A stretch of DNA of 11,239 nt from contig QNFJ01000053.1 of assembly GCA_003646305.1 (NCBI GenBank), forward strand, positions 1 to 11,239, written 5' to 3'. This document shows, piece after piece, positions 1-6,854 of the stretch. Source of the stretch: Gammaproteobacteria bacterium (GTDB lineage Bacteria; Pseudomonadota; Gammaproteobacteria; Methylococcales; UBA2780). The notes beneath the pieces are model-generated. The model did not search any database, was not told the origin of the DNA, and saw only the letters and a program-made list of their open reading frames with translations. Made by a program: the position numbers and the translations under genes. Position 1 is the stretch's first letter, and each line of letters opens with the position of its first letter.

Positions 1-27
1 AAGTTTCATTGCACCCATGGGGCATAG

Positions 28-57
28 TTAAGTGGAAAATAAAGCCCTTCCGCTTAA
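28..57. repeat. Dyad element, copy L, directly after the zinc-ribbon gene
   Basis: The arms TTAAGTGGAA (28-37) and TTCCGCTTAA (48-57) can pair over 10 bp with one G-U pair and a 10-nt loop. On the minus strand the element starts immediately after the stop codon of the zinc-ribbon gene. No clear T-run follows it in that direction, so it is not a textbook intrinsic terminator, though it may protect or end the mRNA. A related copy lies at 622-653 on the other side of the same gene; read on the minus strand the two align over about 31 positions with roughly 7 mismatches. Confidence 0.55.
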
Positions 58-58
58 T

Positions 59-583
59 TTAGCTTATGTATCCACGATGAAACGAAGTGCCATGACATTT
101 TGGGCAAGGCGGAATCTTTCCTGCTTTATGAAAATGTAGCTTCTCACCACATTCATCACATACGAGTGTACCTGCACCAATAACTTCTCCTGTTCGAGGG
201 TGCAACCGATGTTTAATCTCACCTTTTAGCACTAATAGTTGAAGCTTGGCCTCATCGGCTGTAACAAGTAATTTATCCAACGCGACACTCTTTAGTGCGC
301 CAAGCTCAAAGCCGAGAAAATGCTGAACCTTTGGTTCATTTTTAGCCAGATATTCTACTGCTTCATGCACATCCTGTTTAAGCCATTCTGCCAGTTTTTC
401 AGCATCATCCTGGCCCACCTTTTCTAGCTTTACGGCCTCATCCTTTGCTTCATCAATAAACTTATGTAGGACTGGAGCTGATAGCTCTTCTGCTTTGTGG
501 AAGTTTTCAACTGCACGCTCATACATCGTTTCATAAACTTCACCAAGCAGATCAATTGGGGTCTTCGTTTGTTGATTTTTCAT
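59..583 (-). CDS. ybeL: DUF1451 (YbeL-type) zinc-ribbon protein
   Basis: This is a 174-residue, acidic, mostly helical protein with a C-terminal zinc ribbon. The four expected ligands are two CxxC pairs, C142-x2-C145 and C160-x2-C163, and residues 1-120 are charged and helix-rich. The layout and the closing segment with the motifs LVCDECG and PPCPKCHG fit the DUF1451 family, of which E. coli YbeL is a member. The biochemical function of that family is not established. I chose the ATG at 583 over an upstream in-frame ATG at 622 because an AGGAGA ribosome site sits about 6 nt before it and the extra 13 residues look non-native. The gene stands alone. Its upstream region carries an FNR-like site, which suggests expression under low oxygen; that link is inferred from the DNA only. 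Confidence 0.8.
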   Translation of the reverse strand: MKNQQTKTPIDLLGEVYETMYERAVENFHKAEELSAPVLHKFIDEAKDEAVKLEKVGQDDAEKLAEWLKQDVHEAVEYLAKNEPKVQHFLGFELGALKSVALDKLLVTADEAKLQLLVLKGEIKHRLHPRTGEVIGAGTLVCDECGEKLHFHKAGKIPPCPKCHGTSFHRGYIS

Positions 584-621
584 TTTAATCTCCTGTTGCA
601 CCCTAAAGGGTATAAGTTCCA

Positions 622-653
622 TTGAAGCGAAAAATAAAGAATTTCCACTTAAT
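622..653. repeat. Dyad element, copy R, upstream of the zinc-ribbon gene
   Basis: This is a second, less perfect copy of the element at 28-57. On the minus strand it reads ATTAAGTGGAA, then CTTTATTTT, then TCGCTTCAA. The 11-mer TTTCCACTTAA (642-652) is the exact reverse complement of TTAAGTGGAAA at 28-38. If transcription starts near 662, the element lies in the 5' leader of the zinc-ribbon mRNA, between the promoter and the ribosome site. Confidence 0.5.
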
Positions 654-668
654 CATTTTAAAGCTAAA

Positions 669-709
669 ACAATACGCTTTTTTGTCGCGGATTAACTGAT
701 CTACATCAA
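669..709 (-). promoter_or_regulatory. FNR/ANR-type promoter for the zinc-ribbon gene
   Basis: The sequence CTGAT-ctac-ATCAA (696-709) differs at one base from the FNR-family consensus TTGAT-N4-ATCAA. Reading minus, a -10-like TATTGT (674-669) is centred 31 bp away. That places the start site near 662 and the box near -41, the usual class II position. In the plus direction TTTAAT (733-738) is similarly spaced, but no convincing gene follows there. The predicted leader of about 79 nt contains dyad copy R and a short ACCCT-N2-AGGGT hairpin at 600-611. Confidence 0.5.
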
Positions 710-812
710 TCATTCAAAAAAGTGACCTGCGCTTTAATTTCAGATGGTCTCTTTTATGACATATTCAAGAAGGAGGATTTGATTGCTTCATGTTTGGCAA
801 CACAAACGATCA

Positions 813-1931
813 TCAATACATCCTATGCTTAAACAGCCATCCCGCCATAGCAAGCGACAGTGCTGCAATAATCGCCATTGGCCAAAACTGTGGCCATAAC
901 AATCCAAGATCACCCCCTTCCATAAAAACTGAGCGAATAATCACCAAAAAATACTTTAATGGGTCAATCCAAGTCAAAAGCTGAACCACATCAGGCATGT
1001 TGGCAATGGGTGTCGCAAACCCAGATAAAATAACAGCAGGAACCAAAAATAGAAAAGCCCCTAAAACAGCCTGCTGCTGCGTGATACAAATTGCTGAGAT
1101 CATCAAACCAATACCAACAGCTGAGAGTAAAAATAGAAATAGCCCTAAATAAAGCGCCACAAAGCTACCCCTCAGTGGAATATCGAACCATCCAACAGCC
1201 AACGTGATAATAACGCCTCCTTCAATCAAGCCAATCAGTAGCCCAGGAAGTGCCTTGCCGATCAGGATAAAAACTGGGTGAACGGGGGTTACCAACAACT
1301 GATCAAATGTACCCTGTTCGCGCTCTCTAGCAACCGATAATGCGGTAACAATAAGCGTAACAACCAGCGTCAGCAAACCTACAATCCCTGTAACAATGAA
1401 CCATTGGGAATGTAGATTTTCGTTATACCAGGCACGTGCTTCAATAATCGCCGGAGGCCCTCGCGCCTGTTTTTGATCGCTCCATTGCCGATTGAGCTGG
1501 AGAATAATATCGCGCAAATAGTTCAGCGCTATCATTGCCGTGTTCGAGTTACGTCCATCAAGAAGTAGCTGAACCGTTGCGCTTTCACCTTTAGCGATCG
1601 TCGCACTAAATTCACTATCTATATGCATCACCAGTAGCACATCTCGATTATCGATTAACCCAGCAATTTCCGACTCTTTCTGAATCCTATAAAGCACATT
1701 GATATTGGGAGAACCTTCAATACGGCCGACCAATTCACGAGAAGCAATACCTCGATCTTCGTTGTAAATAGCAACTGAGATATTATCGAGATCATAGCTC
1801 GCCGCATAGCCGAAAACTAATAGCTGCGCAATCGGCGGGCCAATCAGGACAAAGCGGCTACTTTTGTCACGAAGTAGAGCCAAAAACTCTTTTAGAGCCA
1901 GTGCAATAATGAGCAAAAAGGGACTATTCAT
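813..1931 (-). CDS. ybhR: ABC-2 type exporter permease, second (YbhR-like)
   Basis: This 372-residue inner-membrane subunit of an ABC exporter has the ABC-2 layout. One membrane segment lies near the N-terminus (about 27-45), followed by a long extracytoplasmic region (about 46-175) and five hydrophobic segments to the C-terminus. Landmark motifs are EREQGTFDQLLVTP (203-216), typical of the loop that contacts the ATPase, and ILSGFATPIANMP (301-313). Length and order match E. coli YbhR (about 368 residues), the last gene of ybhGFSR. It starts 5 bp after the first permease gene, with a GGAG ribosome site lying across the junction. The two permeases probably pair as a heterodimer. The substrate is unknown; the E. 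coli system has been linked to drug and cation efflux. No convincing intrinsic terminator follows it. Confidence 0.85.
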   Translation of the reverse strand: MNSPFLLIIALALKEFLALLRDKSSRFVLIGPPIAQLLVFGYAASYDLDNISVAIYNEDRGIASRELVGRIEGSPNINVLYRIQKESEIAGLIDNRDVLLVMHIDSEFSATIAKGESATVQLLLDGRNSNTAMIALNYLRDIILQLNRQWSDQKQARGPPAIIEARAWYNENLHSQWFIVTGIVGLLTLVVTLIVTALSVAREREQGTFDQLLVTPVHPVFILIGKALPGLLIGLIEGGVIITLAVGWFDIPLRGSFVALYLGLFLFLLSAVGIGLMISAICITQQQAVLGAFLFLVPAVILSGFATPIANMPDVVQLLTWIDPLKYFLVIIRSVFMEGGDLGLLWPQFWPMAIIAALSLAMAGWLFKHRMY

Positions 1932-1936
1932 GACAC

Positions 1937-3061
1937 CTACTCCAGGCTCTTTCTTGTTTTCTTAGCCACCAGCCATGAAAAAACTGCCAGCAGAATTAAA
2001 AGTGCGCCAGTATTTGCCAAGATAACCGGCCAAATATCTCCCGCAAGAAATAGCGTCTGAAGTATCGCCACAAAATAACGTGCCGGCACAATGTGTGTAA
2101 TGAGCTGTATTGCTGCCGGCATGGAATTAATATCAAAAATAAAACCCGAAAGGATAAACGCGGGTAAGAAACCGGTAATGATAGCGATTTGCCCCGCTAC
2201 AAACTGGTTTTTAGCCACCACAGATATCAACAACCCGACCGCTAGACTGACCAACATATAGAGTGAACCGGTCAACAACAAGAGCCACAGCGACCCCTCA
2301 AATGGAACTTTAAATAGCCATATTGCTAACAAGAAGTTTACAAATAAACTTGTTATTCCAAGAACAAAATAGGGAATCAACTTTCCAGCTATAAATTCAT
2401 GGTTACGCAACGGTGTTACAAACAGCGCTTCCATTGTCCCTCTATCCCACTCTCTAGCCACCACTAATGCTGTTAGAAGTGTTCCAATTAGCGTCATAAT
2501 AATCGCCACAACGCCCGGCACCAGAAAAAACCGGCTATCCACTGCTGGATTAAACCAAACTCTGTGCTCTAACTGTATAGGCATCTCTAACTTAGTCCCC
2601 CGCGCCTCAGCTTGATGGGTGATCCATGCAAGCCAAGTCCCTCTGATATAGCCTAAAGTGAGGTTTGCCTGATTGGAATTAACCCCATTCACCCTGACAG
2701 CAATCACCGCATCTGGTTGGCTAAAAAGCTTGCGTGCAAAATCATTTTTTAACCAGACGATGCCATCTATGTCTCTCTGTTCCAGCGCTCTCTCAGCCTG
2801 CTGAATTGTCTGAAAATAAAAAGGTGAGAAATAATCAGATTTTTCAAATGAACCACTCAAAGATTGCGTTGACGCATCAGGTTGTTCAACAACAATACCG
2901 ATGGGGATATTTCTGGCATCGAGTGAAACACCATAACCAAAAAGAAATAACAGCACGACAGGCAACACAAAGGCAATCGCGATACTTGATGGATCTCTCA
3001 TGATTTGCAGACTCTCTTTACGAATCAGGCCTGCTAAACGCTGACGACCAGCAGTTGTCAT
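1937..3061 (-). CDS. ybhS: ABC-2 type exporter permease, first (YbhS-like)
   Basis: This 374-residue permease is a paralogue of the one that follows it. It has an N-terminal membrane segment (about 27-46), a soluble extracytoplasmic domain (about 48-175) and five C-terminal membrane segments. The ATPase-contact motif is EWDRGTMEALFVTP (204-217), and AFILSGFIFDINSMP (301-315) is the usual late ABC-2 motif. Its ATG overlaps the stop codon of the ATPase gene by 4 bp (ATGA), so translation is probably coupled. Length matches E. coli YbhS (about 377). The two permeases differ clearly in sequence, which favours a heterodimer served by the fused two-domain ATPase. The YbhS/YbhR naming rests on gene order, not on a tree. 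Confidence 0.85.
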   Translation of the reverse strand: MTTAGRQRLAGLIRKESLQIMRDPSSIAIAFVLPVVLLFLFGYGVSLDARNIPIGIVVEQPDASTQSLSGSFEKSDYFSPFYFQTIQQAERALEQRDIDGIVWLKNDFARKLFSQPDAVIAVRVNGVNSNQANLTLGYIRGTWLAWITHQAEARGTKLEMPIQLEHRVWFNPAVDSRFFLVPGVVAIIMTLIGTLLTALVVAREWDRGTMEALFVTPLRNHEFIAGKLIPYFVLGITSLFVNFLLAIWLFKVPFEGSLWLLLLTGSLYMLVSLAVGLLISVVAKNQFVAGQIAIITGFLPAFILSGFIFDINSMPAAIQLITHIVPARYFVAILQTLFLAGDIWPVILANTGALLILLAVFSWLVAKKTRKSLE

Positions 3062-4797
3062 GCGCTCTGATCCGTCTGTTGCTCAATCAAGTAGATGAAT
3101 GCCTCTTCCATGGTTGGCAGTGGCTGGGCCTCTTTTTGCGCCAACTGCTTCAGTTGCAACGGTGTACCTTGTGCCAAAACCTGACCACTCGCCATGATAA
3201 TCAGCCGATCGCAGTAATTGGCTTCGTCCATAAAGTGAGTGGTAACCAAAACCGTTACTCCCGACTCCGCAAGGGCATTGGTTCGCGCCCAAAACTCGCG
3301 TCGAGCTAACGGGTCGACGCCAGAAGTCGGCTCATCAAGGAATAAAATTTCCGGCTCATGCATCAATGCAACAGCAAAAGAGAGCCGCTGTTTATAGCCA
3401 AGTGGTAAATCTTTTGCGTTAGAATCTCGGTAGTCAGACAGTTCAAATGCCTCGAGCGCCCACTCAACCTGCTCTTGTTTTCTTTTTTTAAACAAACCAT
3501 AGCAACTGGCATAAAAATGAAGGTTTTGTATAACGGTCAAATTGCCATAAAGTGAGAATTTTTGGGCCATATAACCAATTTTCTGCCGCGCTTTATCTGA
3601 AGCATGGCGTAAATCAACACCCGCAACCGAAAGCTGACCAGAAGAAAGTGGCAACAACCCGCATAACATCCGAAAGGTAGTCGACTTACCGGCTCCATTT
3701 GCTCCTAGCAAACCAAAAATCTCACCTCTTTTTACCGAAAAACTGACATCATTAACGGCAATAAAATCACCAAAGCGACGTTCAAGCTTTTCAACCTTGA
3801 TAACCTCTTCGGCTGAGGAAACAGACTTTGAAAGCTGGTGACTTCCTGAATAGTTAACACTATGGTCATCACGCTTTTTTAGCAAAGAGATAAAAGCATC
3901 TTCAAAAATAGGTTGAACGGCTTTTATTTGTAGCTTTATTGCCGGATCAACGGCAGTCAATATCGATTCAATTTCCGTAGATTCACTAACAACTCTAACG
4001 CCCTGATTAGCAATCAACGCATCAATTACGCCAGAAAGTAGACTCAATTTAAGCTGCAGTTGCCGAGGCGTTAACTGATCACTTTCAAACAGCCAGGTTC
4101 TACCCTGCAACGGCTCACTGAAATGCTTTGGTGGCGCGTGGTTTATCACTTTGCCCTCGTGCAATAAGATCACTTCTGCACAGCGTTCAGCCTCATCCAG
4201 ATAAGCGGTACTTAACAATACTGTCATACCTGCCTGTTCAACCTGGTTGTAAACAATCTGCCAAAGTTCACGACGAGATACCGGATCAACACCCACGGTC
4301 GGCTCATCAAGCAACAATAATTCAGGAGGAACGACTAGTGCGCAAGCAAGACCAAGCTTTTGCTTCATACCGCCCGACAGCTTACCCGCCAATCGTTTGG
4401 TAAAAGGAGAGAGCCCCGTTAGGTGCATCAAGGTTTTGTAGCGCTCAAGGCGGTCTTCTACCGCCAACCCTTTCAAATCGGCATAGAGATCTAGGTTTTC
4501 CTGAGCAGTTAGATCTTCGTAAAGACCAAAACGCTGCGGCATATATGAGACACGAGACTGTACCGATTCAGGCTGTTTTGCGGCATCTAGCCCTAGAACA
4601 GTAATCTCTCCCTCATCAATCGATAATAAGCCACACAGTAGTCGCATTAACGTGGTTTTGCCCGCACCGTCTGGGCCAATAAGCCCTGTTACCTGCCCCG
4701 GCATCAGTTTAAAACTAACCTGATCGAGTGCCTGTACCTGAACCTCGCCAGCCTGAAAAGCTTTGCTAATCTGGCTGACTTCAACTGGAAAGATCAT
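3058..4797 (-). CDS. ybhF: Double-domain ABC exporter ATPase (YbhF-like)
   Basis: This cytoplasmic ATPase of 579 residues holds two nucleotide-binding domains in one chain. Domain 1 has Walker A GPDGAGKTT (41-49), Q-loop Q88, signature LSGGMKQ (140-146) and Walker B ending D164-E165. Its switch position reads STAYLDEAE, with alanine in place of the usual histidine. Domain 2 has Walker A GANGAGKST (365-373), Q412, a degenerate signature LPLGYKQ (464-470), Walker B D488-E489 and switch histidine H521. A linker of about 100 residues joins the domains. Length and layout match E. coli YbhF (about 578). The start overlaps the stop of the membrane-fusion gene by 1 bp (TAATG), and the end overlaps the first permease by 4 bp. 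It is expected to power the permease pair encoded downstream. Confidence 0.92.
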   Translation of the reverse strand: MIFPVEVSQISKAFQAGEVQVQALDQVSFKLMPGQVTGLIGPDGAGKTTLMRLLCGLLSIDEGEITVLGLDAAKQPESVQSRVSYMPQRFGLYEDLTAQENLDLYADLKGLAVEDRLERYKTLMHLTGLSPFTKRLAGKLSGGMKQKLGLACALVVPPELLLLDEPTVGVDPVSRRELWQIVYNQVEQAGMTVLLSTAYLDEAERCAEVILLHEGKVINHAPPKHFSEPLQGRTWLFESDQLTPRQLQLKLSLLSGVIDALIANQGVRVVSESTEIESILTAVDPAIKLQIKAVQPIFEDAFISLLKKRDDHSVNYSGSHQLSKSVSSAEEVIKVEKLERRFGDFIAVNDVSFSVKRGEIFGLLGANGAGKSTTFRMLCGLLPLSSGQLSVAGVDLRHASDKARQKIGYMAQKFSLYGNLTVIQNLHFYASCYGLFKKRKQEQVEWALEAFELSDYRDSNAKDLPLGYKQRLSFAVALMHEPEILFLDEPTSGVDPLARREFWARTNALAESGVTVLVTTHFMDEANYCDRLIIMASGQVLAQGTPLQLKQLAQKEAQPLPTMEEAFIYLIEQQTDQSA

Positions 4798-5825
4798 TAG
4801 CCCACTTTGCAGTGGTTTGTGGTTGACTCATTCACCTTTTGCTTAAGTGAAATTTTCACAGTGACCGGCATTCCCAATCTCAGCTCATTAGCAGGATTAC
4901 AGGCATAAATACGCACCGAATAGACCAGCCGAGTACGCAACTCTGGTGTCTGGACATTCTTGGGCGTGAACTCTGCAGTCGGAGAGATATAACCTACCCA
5001 ACCTTGATAGCGCTTATCAGGATAGCTGTCACTCATAATTTCAGCATTAAAACCTTCAGCCACTTTGCCTAACTCTGTTTCAGGCAGATAAGCCCTGACC
5101 CAAACAGGATCAACCAGCGCCAACGTCAAAATTGCCGATTGTGGCGTGACCATATCACCAGGCTCCAAAATACGGTTACGAATCACACCATCTGACGGGC
5201 TAATCAATTTCGAATCTTCAAGATGTTGATTTGCTAACCTGACATTTGCCTGTTTTGCCTTTAACATCGCCTCCGCTAAGGCAATATCCTCTTTTCTTGG
5301 TCCCTCAACAACAAGCAGCCAGGCTTGATGAACCGCCTCTGCTTGGGCCGTTGCAGTACTGGCTCTTGCTTGAGCCGTTTCCACATCATCAGGGGACGCC
5401 AGCTTTTTTGGGAGCAGCTTCTCTAACCGTTTAGCGGTATCTCTCGCTGTTCTCGCCGAACTTTTAGCCGCACTATATTCTGCTTTTGCCTTAGCAATTT
5501 CCTGCGGGCGACTCCCTGCTTTCAGTTTATTAACTATCTGCTGTTGAGCCTGTAGCTCAGCTTCCGAACCAGCCAGCTGCGCTTCCAATAATTCGGTATG
5601 CAAAGTTGCCAACAATTGACCTTTTTTAACCCTATCACCTTCTTGAACCTTAATTTCTGCAATATGTTCAGAGCCATTTACCGTCAACTGGATCTCACGA
5701 ATATCTATGTTTCCATAAAGCGATAACACATCAACTGAGCCGGCTGTCTTTTCCTTGTTAAGAACGGCTACACCGCCAACAAGCAACAACAAAAATATTG
5801 CCGCACCAATTACTTTCTTTTTCAT
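4797..5825 (-). CDS. ybhG: HlyD-family membrane-fusion protein of the ABC exporter (YbhG-like)
   Basis: This 342-residue periplasmic adaptor is anchored by an N-terminal hydrophobic segment (about 5-22). A lipoyl/barrel-sandwich half follows (about 35-80, including IKVQEGDRVKKGQLLATL). A long alanine-, lysine- and glutamate-rich coiled-coil hairpin spans about 80-205, then the second lipoyl half with SPSDGVIRNRILEPGD (209-224). The beta-barrel part has VWVRAYLPE and the strong YbhG-family motif SPTAEFTPKNVQTPELRTRLVY (281-302). It would link the inner-membrane exporter to an outer-membrane channel encoded elsewhere. It is first in the four-gene operon. The ribosome site AGGAAAGAGG is very close to the ATG. 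A 17-bp palindrome lies just upstream and may be the operator. Unlike the ybhGFSR arrangement as I recall it in E. coli, no TetR-type regulator gene is adjacent. Confidence 0.9.
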   Translation of the reverse strand: MKKKVIGAAIFLLLLVGGVAVLNKEKTAGSVDVLSLYGNIDIREIQLTVNGSEHIAEIKVQEGDRVKKGQLLATLHTELLEAQLAGSEAELQAQQQIVNKLKAGSRPQEIAKAKAEYSAAKSSARTARDTAKRLEKLLPKKLASPDDVETAQARASTATAQAEAVHQAWLLVVEGPRKEDIALAEAMLKAKQANVRLANQHLEDSKLISPSDGVIRNRILEPGDMVTPQSAILTLALVDPVWVRAYLPETELGKVAEGFNAEIMSDSYPDKRYQGWVGYISPTAEFTPKNVQTPELRTRLVYSVRIYACNPANELRLGMPVTVKISLKQKVNESTTNHCKVG

Positions 5826-5836
5826 CCTCTTTCCTT

Positions 5837-5853
5837 GTTATTAAGCTAATAAC
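5837..5853. promoter_or_regulatory. Perfect palindrome upstream of the exporter operon, likely operator
   Basis: GTTATTA-AGC-TAATAAC is a perfect inverted repeat with 7-bp arms and a 3-bp centre, placed between the exporter promoter region and the ribosome site of ybhG. Its position and symmetry suit a dimeric repressor such as a TetR-family protein; E. coli ybhGFSR is controlled by the TetR-family CecR. A run of T is absent, so it is unlikely to be a terminator. No well-spaced -35/-10 pair was found, although CTGTCA (5873-5868) could be a -35. Confidence 0.45.
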
Positions 5854-5903
5854 TCTTTAAAAGTATGACAGGATCCTAGGGTCAGATAAACTCTCGCTTC
5901 AGC

Positions 5904-6770
5904 TTAAAATTGGTTAAGTGGCAACTTAAGATAACTCACCCCATTACCTTCTTCTTCCGGCAGTGCGCCTGCCCGGATATTGATTTGTATCGCAGGCAAA
6001 ATCAGCTTTGGCATTGGCAAGACCTCATCACGGGCTGTCCTCATTTCAACAAACCTTTCTTCGCTAATACCATCATGCACGTGCTTGTTATACGCTCGCT
6101 CCTCACCGACCGTTGTCACCCAACGCGGCCCTACAACCGCCTCTTCTGGCGCATAGTCATGACACATATACAGTTGTGTCTGCTCAGGAAGGGCAAGAAG
6201 CTTCTTAACAGATTTGAACAGTGCGTTAGCATCTCCACCTGGAAAATCACACCGTGCTGAGCCAGCATCAGGCATAAAAACGGTATCACCCACAAAAACC
6301 AAGCCATCCATCAAATAACTGACACAAGCCGGTGTGTGTCCTGGGGTGTGCAGAACCTCCACTTTTAAATTACCAATAGAGAAAACCTCTCTATCCGTAA
6401 AGAGGTGATCAAACTGGCTTCCATCTACAGCAAAGTTTTTTTCAAGATTAAAAACCCCTTTAAAAACTTCTTGGACTTCACAAATATGCTCACCAATGGC
6501 AATTTTGCCGCCCAGCTTTTCTTTTAGATAATGTGCGCCACTCAAGTGATCTGCATGAGCATGTGTCTCTAAAATCCATTCAACCGTTAACTCCTCAGCC
6601 TCTATGTAAGCGGCAATCGTATCGGCCGCCTCGGTTGAGACTTTTCCGGTGCCATAGTTAAAGTCCAATGCCGAATCAATAATGGCACACTGTTTTGTTT
6701 CAGGATCAGAAACAACATATGAATAGGTCCAGCTCTGTTTGTGGTAAAAATGTTTGATATTCGCTTGCAC
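5904..6770 (-). CDS. ETHE1/Blh-type persulfide dioxygenase (metallo-beta-lactamase fold)
   Basis: This 288-residue cytoplasmic enzyme is predicted to oxidise glutathione persulfide with O2 to glutathione and sulfite. The metal motif is T-H70-A-H72-A-D74-H75, followed by HTPGH with H145, GD162 and CH204. In ETHE1 the mononuclear iron is held by the counterparts of H70, H145 and D162. ARCDFPGGD (172-180) and the early segment DSALDFNYGTGKVSTEAAD (32-50) are hallmarks of the Blh/ETHE1 group and argue against glyoxalase II or a beta-lactamase. No rhodanese domain is fused. Translation starts at GTG (6770-6768), with AAAGGAG 8 nt upstream. The gene diverges from a SulP permease, which fits sulfite or sulfate handling after sulfide oxidation. 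No BigR, SqrR or FisR regulator gene is adjacent. Confidence 0.85.
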   Translation of the reverse strand: MQANIKHFYHKQSWTYSYVVSDPETKQCAIIDSALDFNYGTGKVSTEAADTIAAYIEAEELTVEWILETHAHADHLSGAHYLKEKLGGKIAIGEHICEVQEVFKGVFNLEKNFAVDGSQFDHLFTDREVFSIGNLKVEVLHTPGHTPACVSYLMDGLVFVGDTVFMPDAGSARCDFPGGDANALFKSVKKLLALPEQTQLYMCHDYAPEEAVVGPRWVTTVGEERAYNKHVHDGISEERFVEMRTARDEVLPMPKLILPAIQINIRAGALPEEEGNGVSYLKLPLNQF

Positions 6771-6794
6771 GTTATTTTCTCCTTTCTGGCATAA

Positions 6795-6839
6795 TGCTGA
6801 TAAGAATAGCTTATTAGAAGTTGCTAATATAGTGCTAAT
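6795..6839. promoter_or_regulatory. Divergent control region between persulfide dioxygenase and SulP genes
   Basis: An inverted repeat TATTAG-N6-CTAATA (6812-6829) lies in the 84-bp gap between the two divergent genes. The heptamer TGCTAAT occurs twice, at 6822-6828 and 6833-6839, exactly 11 bp apart (one helical turn), and a relative TGCTGAT is at 6795-6801. This arrangement suggests binding by a dimeric regulator. Promoter elements are weak: CATTAT or TATTCT could serve the minus gene, while TTGCTA (6821-6826) with an AT-rich -10 near 6842-6848 could serve the plus gene. No sigma-54 GG-N10-GC pattern is present. Confidence 0.45.
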
Positions 6840-6854
6840 TTTAAATATTACCCG

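Noticed and set aside
790..984. 64-codon plus-strand frame after a strong AGGAGG
   Set aside because: It is antisense to the conserved end of the second permease, the ribosome site is too far from the ATG, and the peptide resembles no known protein. Kept only as a finding, not as a gene.
5866..5884. Possible terminator after the persulfide dioxygenase (TGAC-N11-GTCA)
   Set aside because: Only four outer base pairs form before mismatches, and no proper T-run follows directly.
5914..5929. Palindrome TTAAGT-N4-ACTTAA resembling the dyad flanking the zinc-ribbon gene
   Set aside because: It lies in the coding end of the dioxygenase (KLPLN codons), and the match to the flanking dyad is limited to about 8 bases, as expected by chance.
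6787..6801. Sigma-54-like TGGCA at the dioxygenase/SulP promoter, as FisR-controlled genes have
   Set aside because: The required GC is not at the GG-N10-GC spacing, so the match is not credible.
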